From the NCBI GenBank assembly GCA_001443375.1, contig LDXM01000028.1:1-33080 (forward strand): 33,080 nucleotides of DNA. The letters run 5' to 3'. A program made the position numbers and the translations under genes. The notes under the pieces were generated by a model. That model did no database searches. It was not told the origin of the DNA and saw only the letters and a list, made by a program, of their open reading frames with translations. Source of the stretch: Chloroflexi bacterium CSP1-4. Its GTDB lineage: Bacteria > Chloroflexota > Limnocylindria > Limnocylindrales > CSP1-4. Below are positions 1 through 8,328 of this stretch, one piece after another; the stretch's first letter is position 1, and each line of letters begins with the position of its first letter.

Positions 1-2
1 CG

Positions 3-74
3 GGCGCCGGCCACAGTCCTCAGCGCACCGACTTCGGGCGCTTCTGGACGCTCTTGCGCGGGATCCTCGGCTAG
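3..74 (+). CDS. 3' end of an unidentified protein (partial)
   Basis: The first 74 bases are open in one plus-strand frame that ends in TAG at 72-74, giving a plausible C-terminus (TDFGRFWTLLRGILG). Its stop overlaps the glycogen synthase stop on the other strand in a CTAG shared by both genes. Such tail-to-tail packing recurs in this window, which supports a real gene end. Only 23 residues are visible, so no function can be assigned. Confidence 0.4.
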   Translation, partial: GAGHSPQRTDFGRFWTLLRGILG

Positions 75-1528
75 GAGCGGCGCAGCCCCACGGCCCGCAC
101 GTAGGCGGCCTCGTACTCCGCTGCCGGGCGATCCCAGGAGTGGTCGGTGGCCATGCCCCGCGCCATGATCCGCCGCCAGCGCTTCCGGTCCGCCCAGGCC
201 GACATGGCGCGACCGCACGCCTCGAGGAGCGCGTCCGGTTCGGCCGCGCCGAAGGCAAAGCCGTTCCCCGCCGTCGGGTCCGCGTCGGCGTCGAAGACCG
301 TATCCGCAAGCCCACCCGTGGCGCGCACGATGGGCACGGTCCCATAGCGCAGGGCGATCATCTGGCCCTGCCCGCAGGGCTCGAAGCGCGAGGGCATGAG
401 GAACGCGTCGGCGCCGGCGTAGATGCGGCGCGCCTCGGCGCGGTCGAAGCGATCGAGCACGGCGATGCGGTCGGGCACGCCGGCGGCCAGCGCCTGCAGG
501 CCTCGCACGAGAGATCGGTCGCCGGTGCCGAGCACGACGATGCGCGCCCCGCTCGCCACGAGCCGTTCCGCCGCGTCGGTCAGCAGGTCGAAGCCCTTCT
601 GGGGATCGAGGCGCCCGACGAGCCCGAGGATCGGCCCGCCGGGATCGAGGCCGAGGCGCTCAGCCAGGTCCGCCCGGCAGGCGGCCTTGCCGGCCATGCC
701 CGCGGCCGAGTAGCGCGCCCGGAGGGCGGCGTCGGTGGCAGGGTCCCACAGCCCGGTGTCGATCCCGTTGAGGATGCCGAGGTAGCGGTCGCCCTTCGCG
801 CGCAGCAGGTCGTCCACGCCGCCACCGTACGCGGGCTCCAGCGACTCGCGGGCGAAGGTCGGGCTCACGGTGTTCACGATGGCCGCGGCACTGATCCCCT
901 CGCGCAACAGGTCCACCCCGGCCACGTCGCCGACCGAGCGGCCCACGTCGCCGAGCTGCCAGGCCCGCTCGCGCGGCGTCCAGCCATGGTAGGCGAGGTT
1001 GTGGCAAGTCAGGACGGTCGCGACGTCCCGCAGCACCGGGTCGGCCGCCGCCTCTGTCGCGCGCAGCGCCAGCAGGGCCGGCGCCGCCTCCCAGTCGTGA
1101 CCGTGGAGGACGTCCACCGGCTCGCCGTCGAGGCGGATCCCCTCAAGCGCCGCGCGTCCCAGGAGCGTGAACCGGGCGGCGTTGTCCACGTAATCGACGC
1201 CCTGGGCCACGTAGTAGTCGGGCCGGTCGAAGCTGAAGGGATGGTCCACCAGGCGCAGCCGGTACCCGTCCGCCCGGATGTCCACGAGGTCCACCGTGGC
1301 CACGTCACCCGCGTCGGCACGGGACCCCGGCGGAAGCCCCACGGGCACCGTGATCGTGCGGCGGTCGAGCGGTCCGTCGGGCGGGCGCAGCCCGCGGTAG
1401 AAGGGCAGCACGACGTCCACCTCGTGCCCCCGGCGGCCCAGACCTCGCGCCAGGGCATCCACGACGTCGGCCAGGCCGCCGGTCTTGGCGAAGGGCTCGC
1501 ACTCGGAGGCGACCATGACGATGCGCAT
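71..1528 (-). CDS. glgA: Glycogen synthase (ADP-glucose type, GT5)
   Basis: This 485-residue protein has the usual bacterial GlgA length and both GT5 lobes. The N-terminal nucleotide-sugar loop KTGGLADVV begins at Lys15. The C-terminal lobe carries GLVGRLDPQKG, the acidic-site motif PSRFEPCGQG and a second GGLADTV loop. The family adds glucose from ADP-glucose (sometimes UDP-glucose) to the non-reducing end of cytosolic alpha-1,4-glucan. The ATG start is supported by a TAGCAT -10 box seven bases upstream and by MRIVMVASE, the normal GlgA N-terminus. It is divergent from the phosphorylase gene, so synthesis and breakdown share a 53-base promoter region. No glgB or glgC is in the window. The identification is firm; donor preference is inferred. 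Confidence 0.95.
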   Translation of the reverse strand: MRIVMVASECEPFAKTGGLADVVDALARGLGRRGHEVDVVLPFYRGLRPPDGPLDRRTITVPVGLPPGSRADAGDVATVDLVDIRADGYRLRLVDHPFSFDRPDYYVAQGVDYVDNAARFTLLGRAALEGIRLDGEPVDVLHGHDWEAAPALLALRATEAAADPVLRDVATVLTCHNLAYHGWTPRERAWQLGDVGRSVGDVAGVDLLREGISAAAIVNTVSPTFARESLEPAYGGGVDDLLRAKGDRYLGILNGIDTGLWDPATDAALRARYSAAGMAGKAACRADLAERLGLDPGGPILGLVGRLDPQKGFDLLTDAAERLVASGARIVVLGTGDRSLVRGLQALAAGVPDRIAVLDRFDRAEARRIYAGADAFLMPSRFEPCGQGQMIALRYGTVPIVRATGGLADTVFDADADPTAGNGFAFGAAEPDALLEACGRAMSAWADRKRWRRIMARGMATDHSWDRPAAEYEAAYVRAVGLRRS

Positions 1529-1535
1529 GGTGGGA

Positions 1536-1541
1536 ATGCTA
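1536..1541 (-). promoter_or_regulatory. Putative -10 box of glgA (leaderless type)
   Basis: TAGCAT on the minus strand ends seven bases before the glgA ATG. This fits TANNNT and would place the transcription start at or beside the start codon. No good -35 hexamer is visible. Confidence 0.5.
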
Positions 1542-1565
1542 GCCGCTCGGGCTCCGCGGAACGTG

Positions 1566-1571
1566 TAGCAT
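1566..1571 (+). promoter_or_regulatory. Putative -10 box of glgP
   Basis: TAGCAT, the same hexamer as for divergent glgA, lies ten bases before the glgP ATG. There is no Shine-Dalgarno sequence between them, so the transcript would have a leader of only a few bases. No clear -35 box is seen. Confidence 0.4.
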
Positions 1572-1581
1572 CCCCGTCCAC

Positions 1582-3768
1582 ATGCAGCCCATCGAGATCC
1601 CCGCCGCGGCCCCCGCGCCGCTGCGCCTCCCCCGCCCCCTCGAGGGCCTGCGGCGCCTCGCCTACAACCTCTACTGGACCTGGCACCCGGAGATCCGCGT
1701 CCTCTTCAGCCGCATCGACCCCGACGGCTGGGCGCGCTATCGCAACCCGATCCCGGTGCTGGAGGGCGTCCGGGACTGGTCCGGTCTCCTCGAGGACACG
1801 AACTTCCTGGCCGACTACCAGACGTACCTGGCCGGGTTCGACGGCTACATCGCCAACGGCGCCGGCCACTGGTTCGCCAAGCGGCACGGCGGCGAGCTCG
1901 GCGGCCCGATCGCCTACTTCTGCGCCGAGTACGGCCTGCACGAGTCGGTCGGCGTCTACTCCGGCGGCCTGGGCGTGCTGGCCGGCGATCATTGCAAGAC
2001 CGCGTCGGACATGGCCCTGCCCTTCGTCGCCGTCGGTCTGCTCTACCGTCACGGCTACTTCCGCCAGACCATCGACGCCGACGGCCACCAGGAACACGCC
2101 TATCCCGACCACGACCCGGCGCGGCTACCGCTCCTGCGCGTCGTGAACGGAGACGGCCAGCCGCTCGTCGTCCCGGTGGAGCTGCCCGGCCGCAGCGTCG
2201 TGGCAGCCGTCTGGCTGGCCCAGGTCGGCCGCGTGCCGCTGCTGCTCCTGGACACCGACGTCGGCGAGAACGAGCCGCCCGACCGGCCCATCACGCACCA
2301 GCTCTACGTGCGCGGCCGGGAGATGCGCCTGCACCAGGAGATCGTGCTCGGCGTGGGCGGCGTGCGCGCCCTGCGCGCCCTGGGCATCCGGCCCTCGGCC
2401 TGGCACCTCAACGAGGGCCACTCCGCCTTCATGCTCGTCGAGCGGGCGCGCGAACTGACGAGCATGGGCGTCCCGCAGGAGGCGGCCCTCGAGCAGGTGC
2501 GCCGGGACGCCATCTTCACCATCCACACGCCGGTCTCGGCCGGCAACGAGCGCTTCGACGCCTCGCTCACGCGGCGGCTCGCGGCGCCCCTGGTGGCGGG
2601 CTCCGGCCTCGACCTCGAGCGCGTCCTGGAGCTGGGCTGCGGCATCGAGGGCGACACGGACGTCTTCGACATGACGGCGTTCAGCCTGCGCCTGACGCAG
2701 GGGGTCAACGCGGTCAGCCAGCTCCACGCGACCACCGCCAACTCCACCTGGCAGGGCGTGCCCCGCTCGGCCATCCTGGGCATCACCAACGGCGTCCACA
2801 CGCCGACCTGGCTGGGACGGCCGATCCGCGCGCTCTTTGCGGGGCTCGGCGCCAGGCTCGATGCGATGAGCGACGAGGCCGCCGGCGTGCGCTTCTGGGA
2901 GCGCCTCGATGAGCTGCCCGATCGCGTCCTCTGGGAGGCCCACCAGCGCCAGAAGCTCGAGCTGGCGATCTTCGCCCGTGGGCGCCTGCTGCGCCAGCTC
3001 GCCCGTCACGGGGAGGCGCCCGAGACGCTGGAGGCGCTTTCACGGGTCCTCGACCCGGACGTCCTGACGATCGGCTTCGCGCGCCGCTTCGCCACCTACA
3101 AGCGCGCCGCGCTGCTCTTCAGCGACGAGGAGCGCCTGGCACGGCTGCTGTGGGACACCGACCGGCCCATGCAGGTCGTGTTCGCGGGCAAGGCGCACCC
3201 GGCCGACCGCCCCGGCCAGCGGGTGATCCAGGACATCTTCGAGCGCAGCCGCTCGCCTCGCCTTCTAGGGCGCGTCTTCATCCTCGAGGACTACGACATG
3301 CGCGTGGCGCGTCACCTCGTGCAGGGCGTGGACGTCTGGCTGAACAACCCGCGCCGGCCGCTCGAGGCATCGGGTACGAGCGGCATGAAGGCGGCCGCCA
3401 ACGGGGCCGTCAACTGCTCGGTGCTCGACGGCTGGTGGGACGAGGGCTGGACGGGCACGAACGGCTGGGCCATCGGAGGGCGGGAGACGAACCCGGACGA
3501 GGCGGCACAGGACTGGGCCGACGCACAGGATCTGTACCGCATCCTGGAGCAGGAGCTCGTGCCGCGCTACTACGAGCGCGACGCCGACGGCCTGCCCCGG
3601 GCCTGGATCGAGATGATGAAGGCCTCGATGAGCACGACCATGTGGCGCTTCTCGACGACGCGCATGCTCGAGGAGTACGTGGAGCAGCTCTACCTTCCGG
3701 CCGCGCTGGCGGGCGACGCGGCGGCCGCTCCACCGGCCCCGAAGCGCGCGGTGGCCCGAGCGGGCTGA
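1582..3768 (+). CDS. glgP: Alpha-glucan phosphorylase (GT35, DUF3417 short form)
   Basis: The 728-residue protein begins with the DUF3417 N-terminal region (LRRLAYNLYWTWHPEI) seen in the short alpha-glucan phosphorylases of many bacteria and archaea, which lack the long regulatory N-terminus of the classical enzyme. The core contains GVYSGGLGVLAGDH, HLNEGHSAF and the PLP site EASGTSGMKAAANG, where Lys603 should form the Schiff base. The family releases glucose-1-phosphate from the non-reducing ends of cytosolic glycogen or maltodextrins. Divergent glgA and the nearby GH13 and GH57 enzymes fit this role. It ends 12 bases from the convergent amylase gene, leaving no room for a terminator. Whether it prefers stored glycogen or imported dextrins cannot be read from sequence. 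Confidence 0.93.
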   Translation: MQPIEIPAAAPAPLRLPRPLEGLRRLAYNLYWTWHPEIRVLFSRIDPDGWARYRNPIPVLEGVRDWSGLLEDTNFLADYQTYLAGFDGYIANGAGHWFAKRHGGELGGPIAYFCAEYGLHESVGVYSGGLGVLAGDHCKTASDMALPFVAVGLLYRHGYFRQTIDADGHQEHAYPDHDPARLPLLRVVNGDGQPLVVPVELPGRSVVAAVWLAQVGRVPLLLLDTDVGENEPPDRPITHQLYVRGREMRLHQEIVLGVGGVRALRALGIRPSAWHLNEGHSAFMLVERARELTSMGVPQEAALEQVRRDAIFTIHTPVSAGNERFDASLTRRLAAPLVAGSGLDLERVLELGCGIEGDTDVFDMTAFSLRLTQGVNAVSQLHATTANSTWQGVPRSAILGITNGVHTPTWLGRPIRALFAGLGARLDAMSDEAAGVRFWERLDELPDRVLWEAHQRQKLELAIFARGRLLRQLARHGEAPETLEALSRVLDPDVLTIGFARRFATYKRAALLFSDEERLARLLWDTDRPMQVVFAGKAHPADRPGQRVIQDIFERSRSPRLLGRVFILEDYDMRVARHLVQGVDVWLNNPRRPLEASGTSGMKAAANGAVNCSVLDGWWDEGWTGTNGWAIGGRETNPDEAAQDWADAQDLYRILEQELVPRYYERDADGLPRAWIEMMKASMSTTMWRFSTTRMLEEYVEQLYLPAALAGDAAAAPPAPKRAVARAG

Positions 3769-3780
3769 GGCCGACCGAGG

Positions 3781-5310
3781 TCAGTCCTCGACGAGGACGA
3801 CCGCTTGCTGGGGCGCGAGGATCAGCTCCAGGACCTCGTCACGAACGAGCTCCGCGCTCCCGGTGAGCCCTGGCAGCGCGACCGTGGAGAGCGGGCGCCA
3901 CGATGGCCCGGGCAGCTCCACGGTGAGCCGCTCGGCCCCGCGGCCCGGGTTGAGGGCCACGATCGCCCGCGCCCCATCCGCCTCGCGGGCGATGGCGACG
4001 GCCTGGCGCCCGGCGGCCACGACGCTCGCGGTGCCCCGTCGCAGGGCGACGTGACCATGGCGGGCCGCGGCCGCCGCCCGCACGAACGCCCGGAGCTCCT
4101 GGTCGCCGGCGCCGGCTCCGGCCGGGAAGGAGCGTCGGCAGTCAGGGTCGTGGCCGCCCTCCATGCCGATCTCGTCGCCGTAGTAGATGCACGGCGGGCC
4201 GGGCAGCGTCAGCTGCAGGAGCATGGCCAGGCGCAGCGCCGCCCGGTCACGGCCGAGGACCGTCAGCGCGCGCGGGGCGTCATGACTGCCGATGAGGTTG
4301 AGCTGGACGGCGACGACGGCCGGGTCGTAGTTCGTCATCAGCCGCTCCAGCTCCGCGCCGAAGGATCGGGCGTCGAGCGGGCGGATCGTGTCCCGGTACA
4401 CGTGGTGGGTCGCGATGACCGCCCGGTCCAGGCAGTGGGCGCCGGTGAAGCCGAGGATCGCCGCGCCCAGCGGGTAGTTCATGAGGGCATCGAAACGGTC
4501 GCCGCGCAGCCACTCGGGCGCCTCGCCCCAGATCTCGCCCACGAGGTAGGCATCGGACCTGACGGCCCGGCAGCGGCGCCGGAACTCGGGCCAGAAGATG
4601 GGGTCCTCGATCTCGTCCGGCACGTCCAGCCGCCAGCCGTCGATACCGAAGCGAAGCCAGTGCTCGGCGACGCCGAGGAGGTACTCGCGCACATGCGGAT
4701 CGGCAACGTTCAGCTTGGGCAGCGCGGGCAGCCCCCACCAGGCGCGGTAGCCGTACATCGCGGTGGATTCCCGGTGCCCCTCGACGCCGCCGACCGGGTA
4801 TGCGTCGAGTGCGCGGCGCCCGGCCAGCACGGTCCGGTCGAGCTGGAACCAGTCCCGGTAGGGCGAGGCGGCGCCGTTCTCCAGGACGTGGTGGAACGGC
4901 CAGAAGCCCCGCCCGGAGTGGTTGAAGACCCCGTCGAGGACGACCCGCATGCCGCGCCCATGGGCGGCGTCGAGCAGCTCGCGCAGGGCATCGTTCCCGC
5001 CCAGCAGCGGATCGACGTTGAAGTAGTCGTAGGTGTGGTAGCGATGGTTCGAGGCGGAGGCGAAGATCGGCGTCAGGTAGATGGCCGTGACGCCGAGGTC
5101 GGCCAGGTCCCCGAGGCGTTCGGCGATGCCGTACAGGTCGCCACCCTTGAAGCCATGGCTGGTCGGCGGGGCGTCCCAGGGCTCGAACGGGCCAGGCGCC
5201 GGCACCCGTCCACTGCGCGCGAAGCGGTCGGGGAAGATCTGGTAGAAGACCGCGTCGCGGACCCAGTCGGGCGTCTCGATCGACACGGGGCCTCCGGGCG
5301 CAGCGGTCAT
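3781..5310 (-). CDS. Cytosolic neopullulanase/cyclomaltodextrinase-type amylase (GH13)
   Basis: This 509-residue GH13 protein has no signal peptide and should act in the cytosol. The conserved regions are all present: DGVFNH at 126-131, GWRLD with nucleophile Asp229, GEIWG with acid/base Glu259, and SHD with Asp344. The fifth region reads LPKLN, close to the MPKLN signature of cyclomaltodextrinases, neopullulanases and maltogenic amylases. The N-terminal starch-binding domain common in that group is absent, since the catalytic domain begins near residue 17. A longer reading to 5451 is possible, but the ATG at 5310 overlaps the upstream amylase stop as ATGA and lies just before the conserved VFYQIFPDRF. 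It probably trims maltodextrins delivered by the adjacent transporter. Exact substrate is inferred. Confidence 0.88.
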   Translation of the reverse strand: MTAAPGGPVSIETPDWVRDAVFYQIFPDRFARSGRVPAPGPFEPWDAPPTSHGFKGGDLYGIAERLGDLADLGVTAIYLTPIFASASNHRYHTYDYFNVDPLLGGNDALRELLDAAHGRGMRVVLDGVFNHSGRGFWPFHHVLENGAASPYRDWFQLDRTVLAGRRALDAYPVGGVEGHRESTAMYGYRAWWGLPALPKLNVADPHVREYLLGVAEHWLRFGIDGWRLDVPDEIEDPIFWPEFRRRCRAVRSDAYLVGEIWGEAPEWLRGDRFDALMNYPLGAAILGFTGAHCLDRAVIATHHVYRDTIRPLDARSFGAELERLMTNYDPAVVAVQLNLIGSHDAPRALTVLGRDRAALRLAMLLQLTLPGPPCIYYGDEIGMEGGHDPDCRRSFPAGAGAGDQELRAFVRAAAAARHGHVALRRGTASVVAAGRQAVAIAREADGARAIVALNPGRGAERLTVELPGPSWRPLSTVALPGLTGSAELVRDEVLELILAPQQAVVLVED

Positions 5311-7022
5311 GGTCGCAGCCTGACGACGACGATGCTGCGGGCCGGGATCATCGCCAGCGGCACGTAACCGGCGAAGCCGCCCGCTGGCGAAATGGTCGGC
5401 GCGGTCGGCGTGCCCTCGCCCGTGACCACCTCGGCCACCGGCGAGCCGCACAGCGGCCCGGCCACGAGGTCGAGCGCCACGCCGCTCACCGGCGCGTCCG
5501 ACACGTTGGCCAGGACGAGCAGCTGCTCGCCGGCGGTCGAACGCAAGACCGCGTCCACCGCGTCCGAGGAACTCCCGACCGGGACGAGGTCGCCCCGGCG
5601 GAGCGCGGGGTGACCGTCACGGAAGCGGATGAGCGACCGATAGAGCGAGAGCAGGGAGGTCGGATCGCCGGCCTGGGCGGCCACGTTCACGGTCCTCCAA
5701 TCCGCCTCCAGAGGCTCCCACGGCTGGGCCGTGCTGAAGCCGGCGGCGGGCTGCGTGGCATCCCACGGCATGGGCGTGCGGATGCGCTCGTCCGGTTTGC
5801 CGCCCTGCAGGCCGATCTCCTCGCCGTAGTAGAGGAAGGGCGTCCCCGGCCCGGTCAGCAGGAGGCTCGCCACCAGCCGTAGCCGTTCCGGGATGCCGTT
5901 GAGCTGCGTGGCGATGCGATCCATGTCGTGGTTGGTGAGGAACGCTCCAAGGCCTCCACGGGGATACGACGCGGCGACATCCTGCTGCACGACCGCGAGG
6001 CCGCCGGCCCGCTCGTCCCGGACGGCGTCACGCATGGCCGCGGCCAGTCCGAACTCGAAGACCATGTCCACGTCCTCCGGGACGTAGCCCGCCGCGACCG
6101 ACGTGGCGTCCCAGACCTCACCGACCAGGAGCGCGTCGGGTGCGATCGCGTGGACGGCGGCATGGAAGGCGCGCAGCCACTCGTGGGTGGCGGGCGTGTT
6201 CCCCTGCCGTTCGCCCTGCTCGACGAGGTGCTTCGCCCCATCGAGCCGGAAGCCGTCCACGCCGAGGTCCGTCAGCCAGTAGCGGGCGATCCCCTCGAGC
6301 TCCGTGGTCACCGCGGGGTTCTCGAGGTTCAGGTCGGGCATGCCCTCCCAGAAGAGGCCGTAGTACCAGCGGTCGCCGTCTTGGTGCCAGACGCGTTGCC
6401 CGCTCGGGCCTCCGTACCGCGGATTCGCGTCGGCCCAGACGTACCAGTCGCCGTGCGTGGAGCCACGTGTCCGCGAGTCCTGGAACCAGGGATGCTCTCG
6501 AGAGGTGTGGTTGATGGGGAAGTCGACGATGACGGCGATGCCGCGCGCATGAGCCTCGCGGACGAGCGCACGCATGTCCTCGACGGTGCCGTAGTCCCGC
6601 TCCACGGCGCGGTAGTCGATCACGTCGTAGCCGTGGTAGCTGGGCGACTCCATGACCGGCATCAGCCAGAGCCCGGTCACGCCCAGGTCGTCACCCGCCG
6701 CGGGGTCGCCGTCGTTCAGGTAGTCGAGCCGCGACGTCAGGCCGCGCAGGTCGCCGATGCCGTCGCCGTCCGAGTCGGCGAAGCTCCGCACGAAAACCTC
6801 GTAGAAGGACCGATCGGCCCACCAGCCGTGGGCGGTCGGATCGGGGGGCGTTTCTGCCGCGATGGGTGGGCATCGGGGCGGTGCGGCCGGTGAGGCGGTC
6901 GCCCGGGCGCCGTCGGGTGATGCGCTGGCAGGGGCGCCGCTCGGCGATGAGCCCGGGGCCGCGGTGCAGGCTGCGGCCGCCAGCGCGAGCCCGACGACGA
7001 GCGCCCGGCCGGCTCCCCTCAC
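5307..7022 (-). CDS. Secreted lipoprotein alpha-amylase/oligoglucosidase (GH13)
   Basis: The 571-residue protein begins with a signal peptide and lipobox (LAAAAC, lipid Cys19), then a Pro/Ser/Ala linker to about residue 65, so the catalytic part should be displayed outside the membrane. GH13 regions are DFPINH at 167-172, GFRLDGAKH with nucleophile Asp261, GEVWD with Glu302, and TNHD with Asp366. The calcium loop DSDGDGIGD at 83-91 and region V MPDLN point to the oligo-1,6-glucosidase-like group. The GTG start at 7022 places a proper signal peptide at the N-terminus and overlaps the preceding stop as GTGA; an earlier start would put an Arg-rich stretch in front of it. It overlaps the cytosolic amylase as ATGA. 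It likely cuts external glucans into dextrins for the transporter. Confidence 0.88.
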   Translation of the reverse strand: MRGAGRALVVGLALAAAACTAAPGSSPSGAPASASPDGARATASPAAPPRCPPIAAETPPDPTAHGWWADRSFYEVFVRSFADSDGDGIGDLRGLTSRLDYLNDGDPAAGDDLGVTGLWLMPVMESPSYHGYDVIDYRAVERDYGTVEDMRALVREAHARGIAVIVDFPINHTSREHPWFQDSRTRGSTHGDWYVWADANPRYGGPSGQRVWHQDGDRWYYGLFWEGMPDLNLENPAVTTELEGIARYWLTDLGVDGFRLDGAKHLVEQGERQGNTPATHEWLRAFHAAVHAIAPDALLVGEVWDATSVAAGYVPEDVDMVFEFGLAAAMRDAVRDERAGGLAVVQQDVAASYPRGGLGAFLTNHDMDRIATQLNGIPERLRLVASLLLTGPGTPFLYYGEEIGLQGGKPDERIRTPMPWDATQPAAGFSTAQPWEPLEADWRTVNVAAQAGDPTSLLSLYRSLIRFRDGHPALRRGDLVPVGSSSDAVDAVLRSTAGEQLLVLANVSDAPVSGVALDLVAGPLCGSPVAEVVTGEGTPTAPTISPAGGFAGYVPLAMIPARSIVVVRLRP

Positions 7023-7327
7023 CTGATGTGCGGCCGCAGCCGCTCCAGCGGCTCCGGCCCGGCCGGCGTCCCTCGCTCGATGGCCGCGTCCGGATCGGTG
7101 GCCCCGACGCCGGGCTCCTGAGAGGCCCGCGGGGAGGGTCGCGCGGCGGCGGAGCCGCGCCCGTCGGCCCACTCGCGCAGGCCGCGGACCAGGCCGGTCA
7201 GGATGGAGCCGGTCACCTCACCGGTCACCCGGCCGATAGCGTGCATCGCCCCGATGAAGATGCCGAGCGCCGCCCCGAGCACGGCGGCCGCGAGGATCAG
7301 CCCCTCCGGGAACCACGGGAGGCGCAT
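7019..7327 (-). CDS. Small membrane protein of the maltodextrin operon
   Basis: This 102-residue protein has one hydrophobic segment (about residues 9-32, LILAAAVLGAALGIFIGAMHA), an amphipathic stretch to about residue 53, and a Pro/Arg/Glu-rich tail that looks disordered. I do not recognise a family. Its reality is supported by AGGAG seven bases before the ATG, a start 29 bases after the malG stop, and a GTGA overlap with the secreted amylase gene. Position suggests a role tied to the transporter or amylase, such as membrane assembly, but this is only context. An alternative is a lineage-specific small protein with no specific link to sugar uptake. Confidence 0.7.
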   Translation of the reverse strand: MRLPWFPEGLILAAAVLGAALGIFIGAMHAIGRVTGEVTGSILTGLVRGLREWADGRGSAAARPSPRASQEPGVGATDPDAAIERGTPAGPEPLERLRPHIR

Positions 7328-7356
7328 GGTCGGACTCCTGACGCCGTGCGCACCGC

Positions 7357-8316
7357 TCAACCCTTGACCGCGCCGATCGCGAGGCCCGAGATGATGTAGC
7401 GCTGGGCGAAGAAATACACCACGGCGGGCGGGAACGCGAAGAGGATGGCGAAGGCCGAGAAGAGCGACCAGGGCGTGCTCGAGAACTGGCCCTGCATGGC
7501 GTAGATCGCCATGGCCAGCGTCTGGTCCGAGGGGTTCTCCAGGAACATCCAGGAGAAGTAGAACTCGGTCCAGCCCGCGACGAAACCGAGGAACGCGGTC
7601 ACCGCCAGCGCAGGCATGGCCAGCGGCAGGATGATCCGGAGGAAGGTCTGGTTCGTCGACGCCCCATCCACGGCCGCCGCCTCCTCGAGGTCGTGCGGGA
7701 TCGTATCGAGGTAACCCTTCAGGTTCCAGATGGCGAACGGCAACAGGCCGGAGATAATGGCCAGGGACACGCCCATGAGCGAGTTGCGCAGGTTGAACTC
7801 CCCCAGGAAGGGCAGCGACACCTGGATCTTGTTGAGCATGACGAAGAGCGGCGCGAGCGTCGCCACCGACGGCAGCATGAGCACGCCGAGGATGGCCAGC
7901 ATGAGCACCTCGCGTCCGGTGAAGCGCAGCCGCGAGAAGGCGTAGGCGGCCGACACCCCGATAAGGACGCTGAAGATCGAGCTGCTGAAGGCGATCTTCA
8001 GGCTGTTGGCGGTCAGCTCCAGGAAACTGATCGGGTTGTTCGTGGGCTGGCTGAGGACCTGCGCGTACGCCTCCAGCGTCGCGTTCGCGGGGATCAGGCT
8101 CAGGCCCTCCGGACGGGACCGGTTCAGGGGGTCGAGCGACAGCGCGAAGACCCACAGGATCGGGAACAGGACCGTGAACAGCAGGAACAGCGCGGTCGCC
8201 TGCGCGAGGGCCTGCTTGGGCAGCGATAGCCGGCCGCGGCCGCCCCGGCCGGCGGCGGCGACGGCTCGACCGAGACGGCCCCGGATGGAGAGGGTGCCGG
8301 CTTCGATGGCGCTCAT
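7357..8316 (-). CDS. Maltodextrin-type ABC transporter permease (MalG-like)
   Basis: The 319-residue inner-membrane protein has about six hydrophobic segments and the EAA loop EEAAAVDGASTNQTFLRIILP that docks with the transporter ATPase. N-terminal residues up to about 35 are basic and cytoplasmic. Length and order (binding protein, MalF-like, MalG-like) match carbohydrate-uptake-1 ABC importers. The start is preceded by AGGGGAG at good spacing and lies 12 bases from the malF-like stop. Flanking amylases make maltodextrins the likely substrate. Malto-oligosaccharide, trehalose and other sugar importers share this architecture, so specificity is inferred. No ATPase gene is nearby. Confidence 0.9.
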   Translation of the reverse strand: MSAIEAGTLSIRGRLGRAVAAAGRGGRGRLSLPKQALAQATALFLLFTVLFPILWVFALSLDPLNRSRPEGLSLIPANATLEAYAQVLSQPTNNPISFLELTANSLKIAFSSSIFSVLIGVSAAYAFSRLRFTGREVLMLAILGVLMLPSVATLAPLFVMLNKIQVSLPFLGEFNLRNSLMGVSLAIISGLLPFAIWNLKGYLDTIPHDLEEAAAVDGASTNQTFLRIILPLAMPALAVTAFLGFVAGWTEFYFSWMFLENPSDQTLAMAIYAMQGQFSSTPWSLFSAFAILFAFPPAVVYFFAQRYIISGLAIGAVKG

Positions 8317-8328
8317 CGCCCCGCTCCC

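Noticed and set aside
140-2146. A 668-residue plus-strand reading opposite glgA
   Set aside because: It is antisense to a clear glycogen synthase, rich in Arg/Gly/His, and continues out of frame into glgP; a G+C-rich shadow.
3805-5367. A 520-residue reading opposite the cytosolic amylase
   Set aside because: Composition is Arg/Gly/Val/Asp-rich with no domain, and the other strand has all GH13 motifs.
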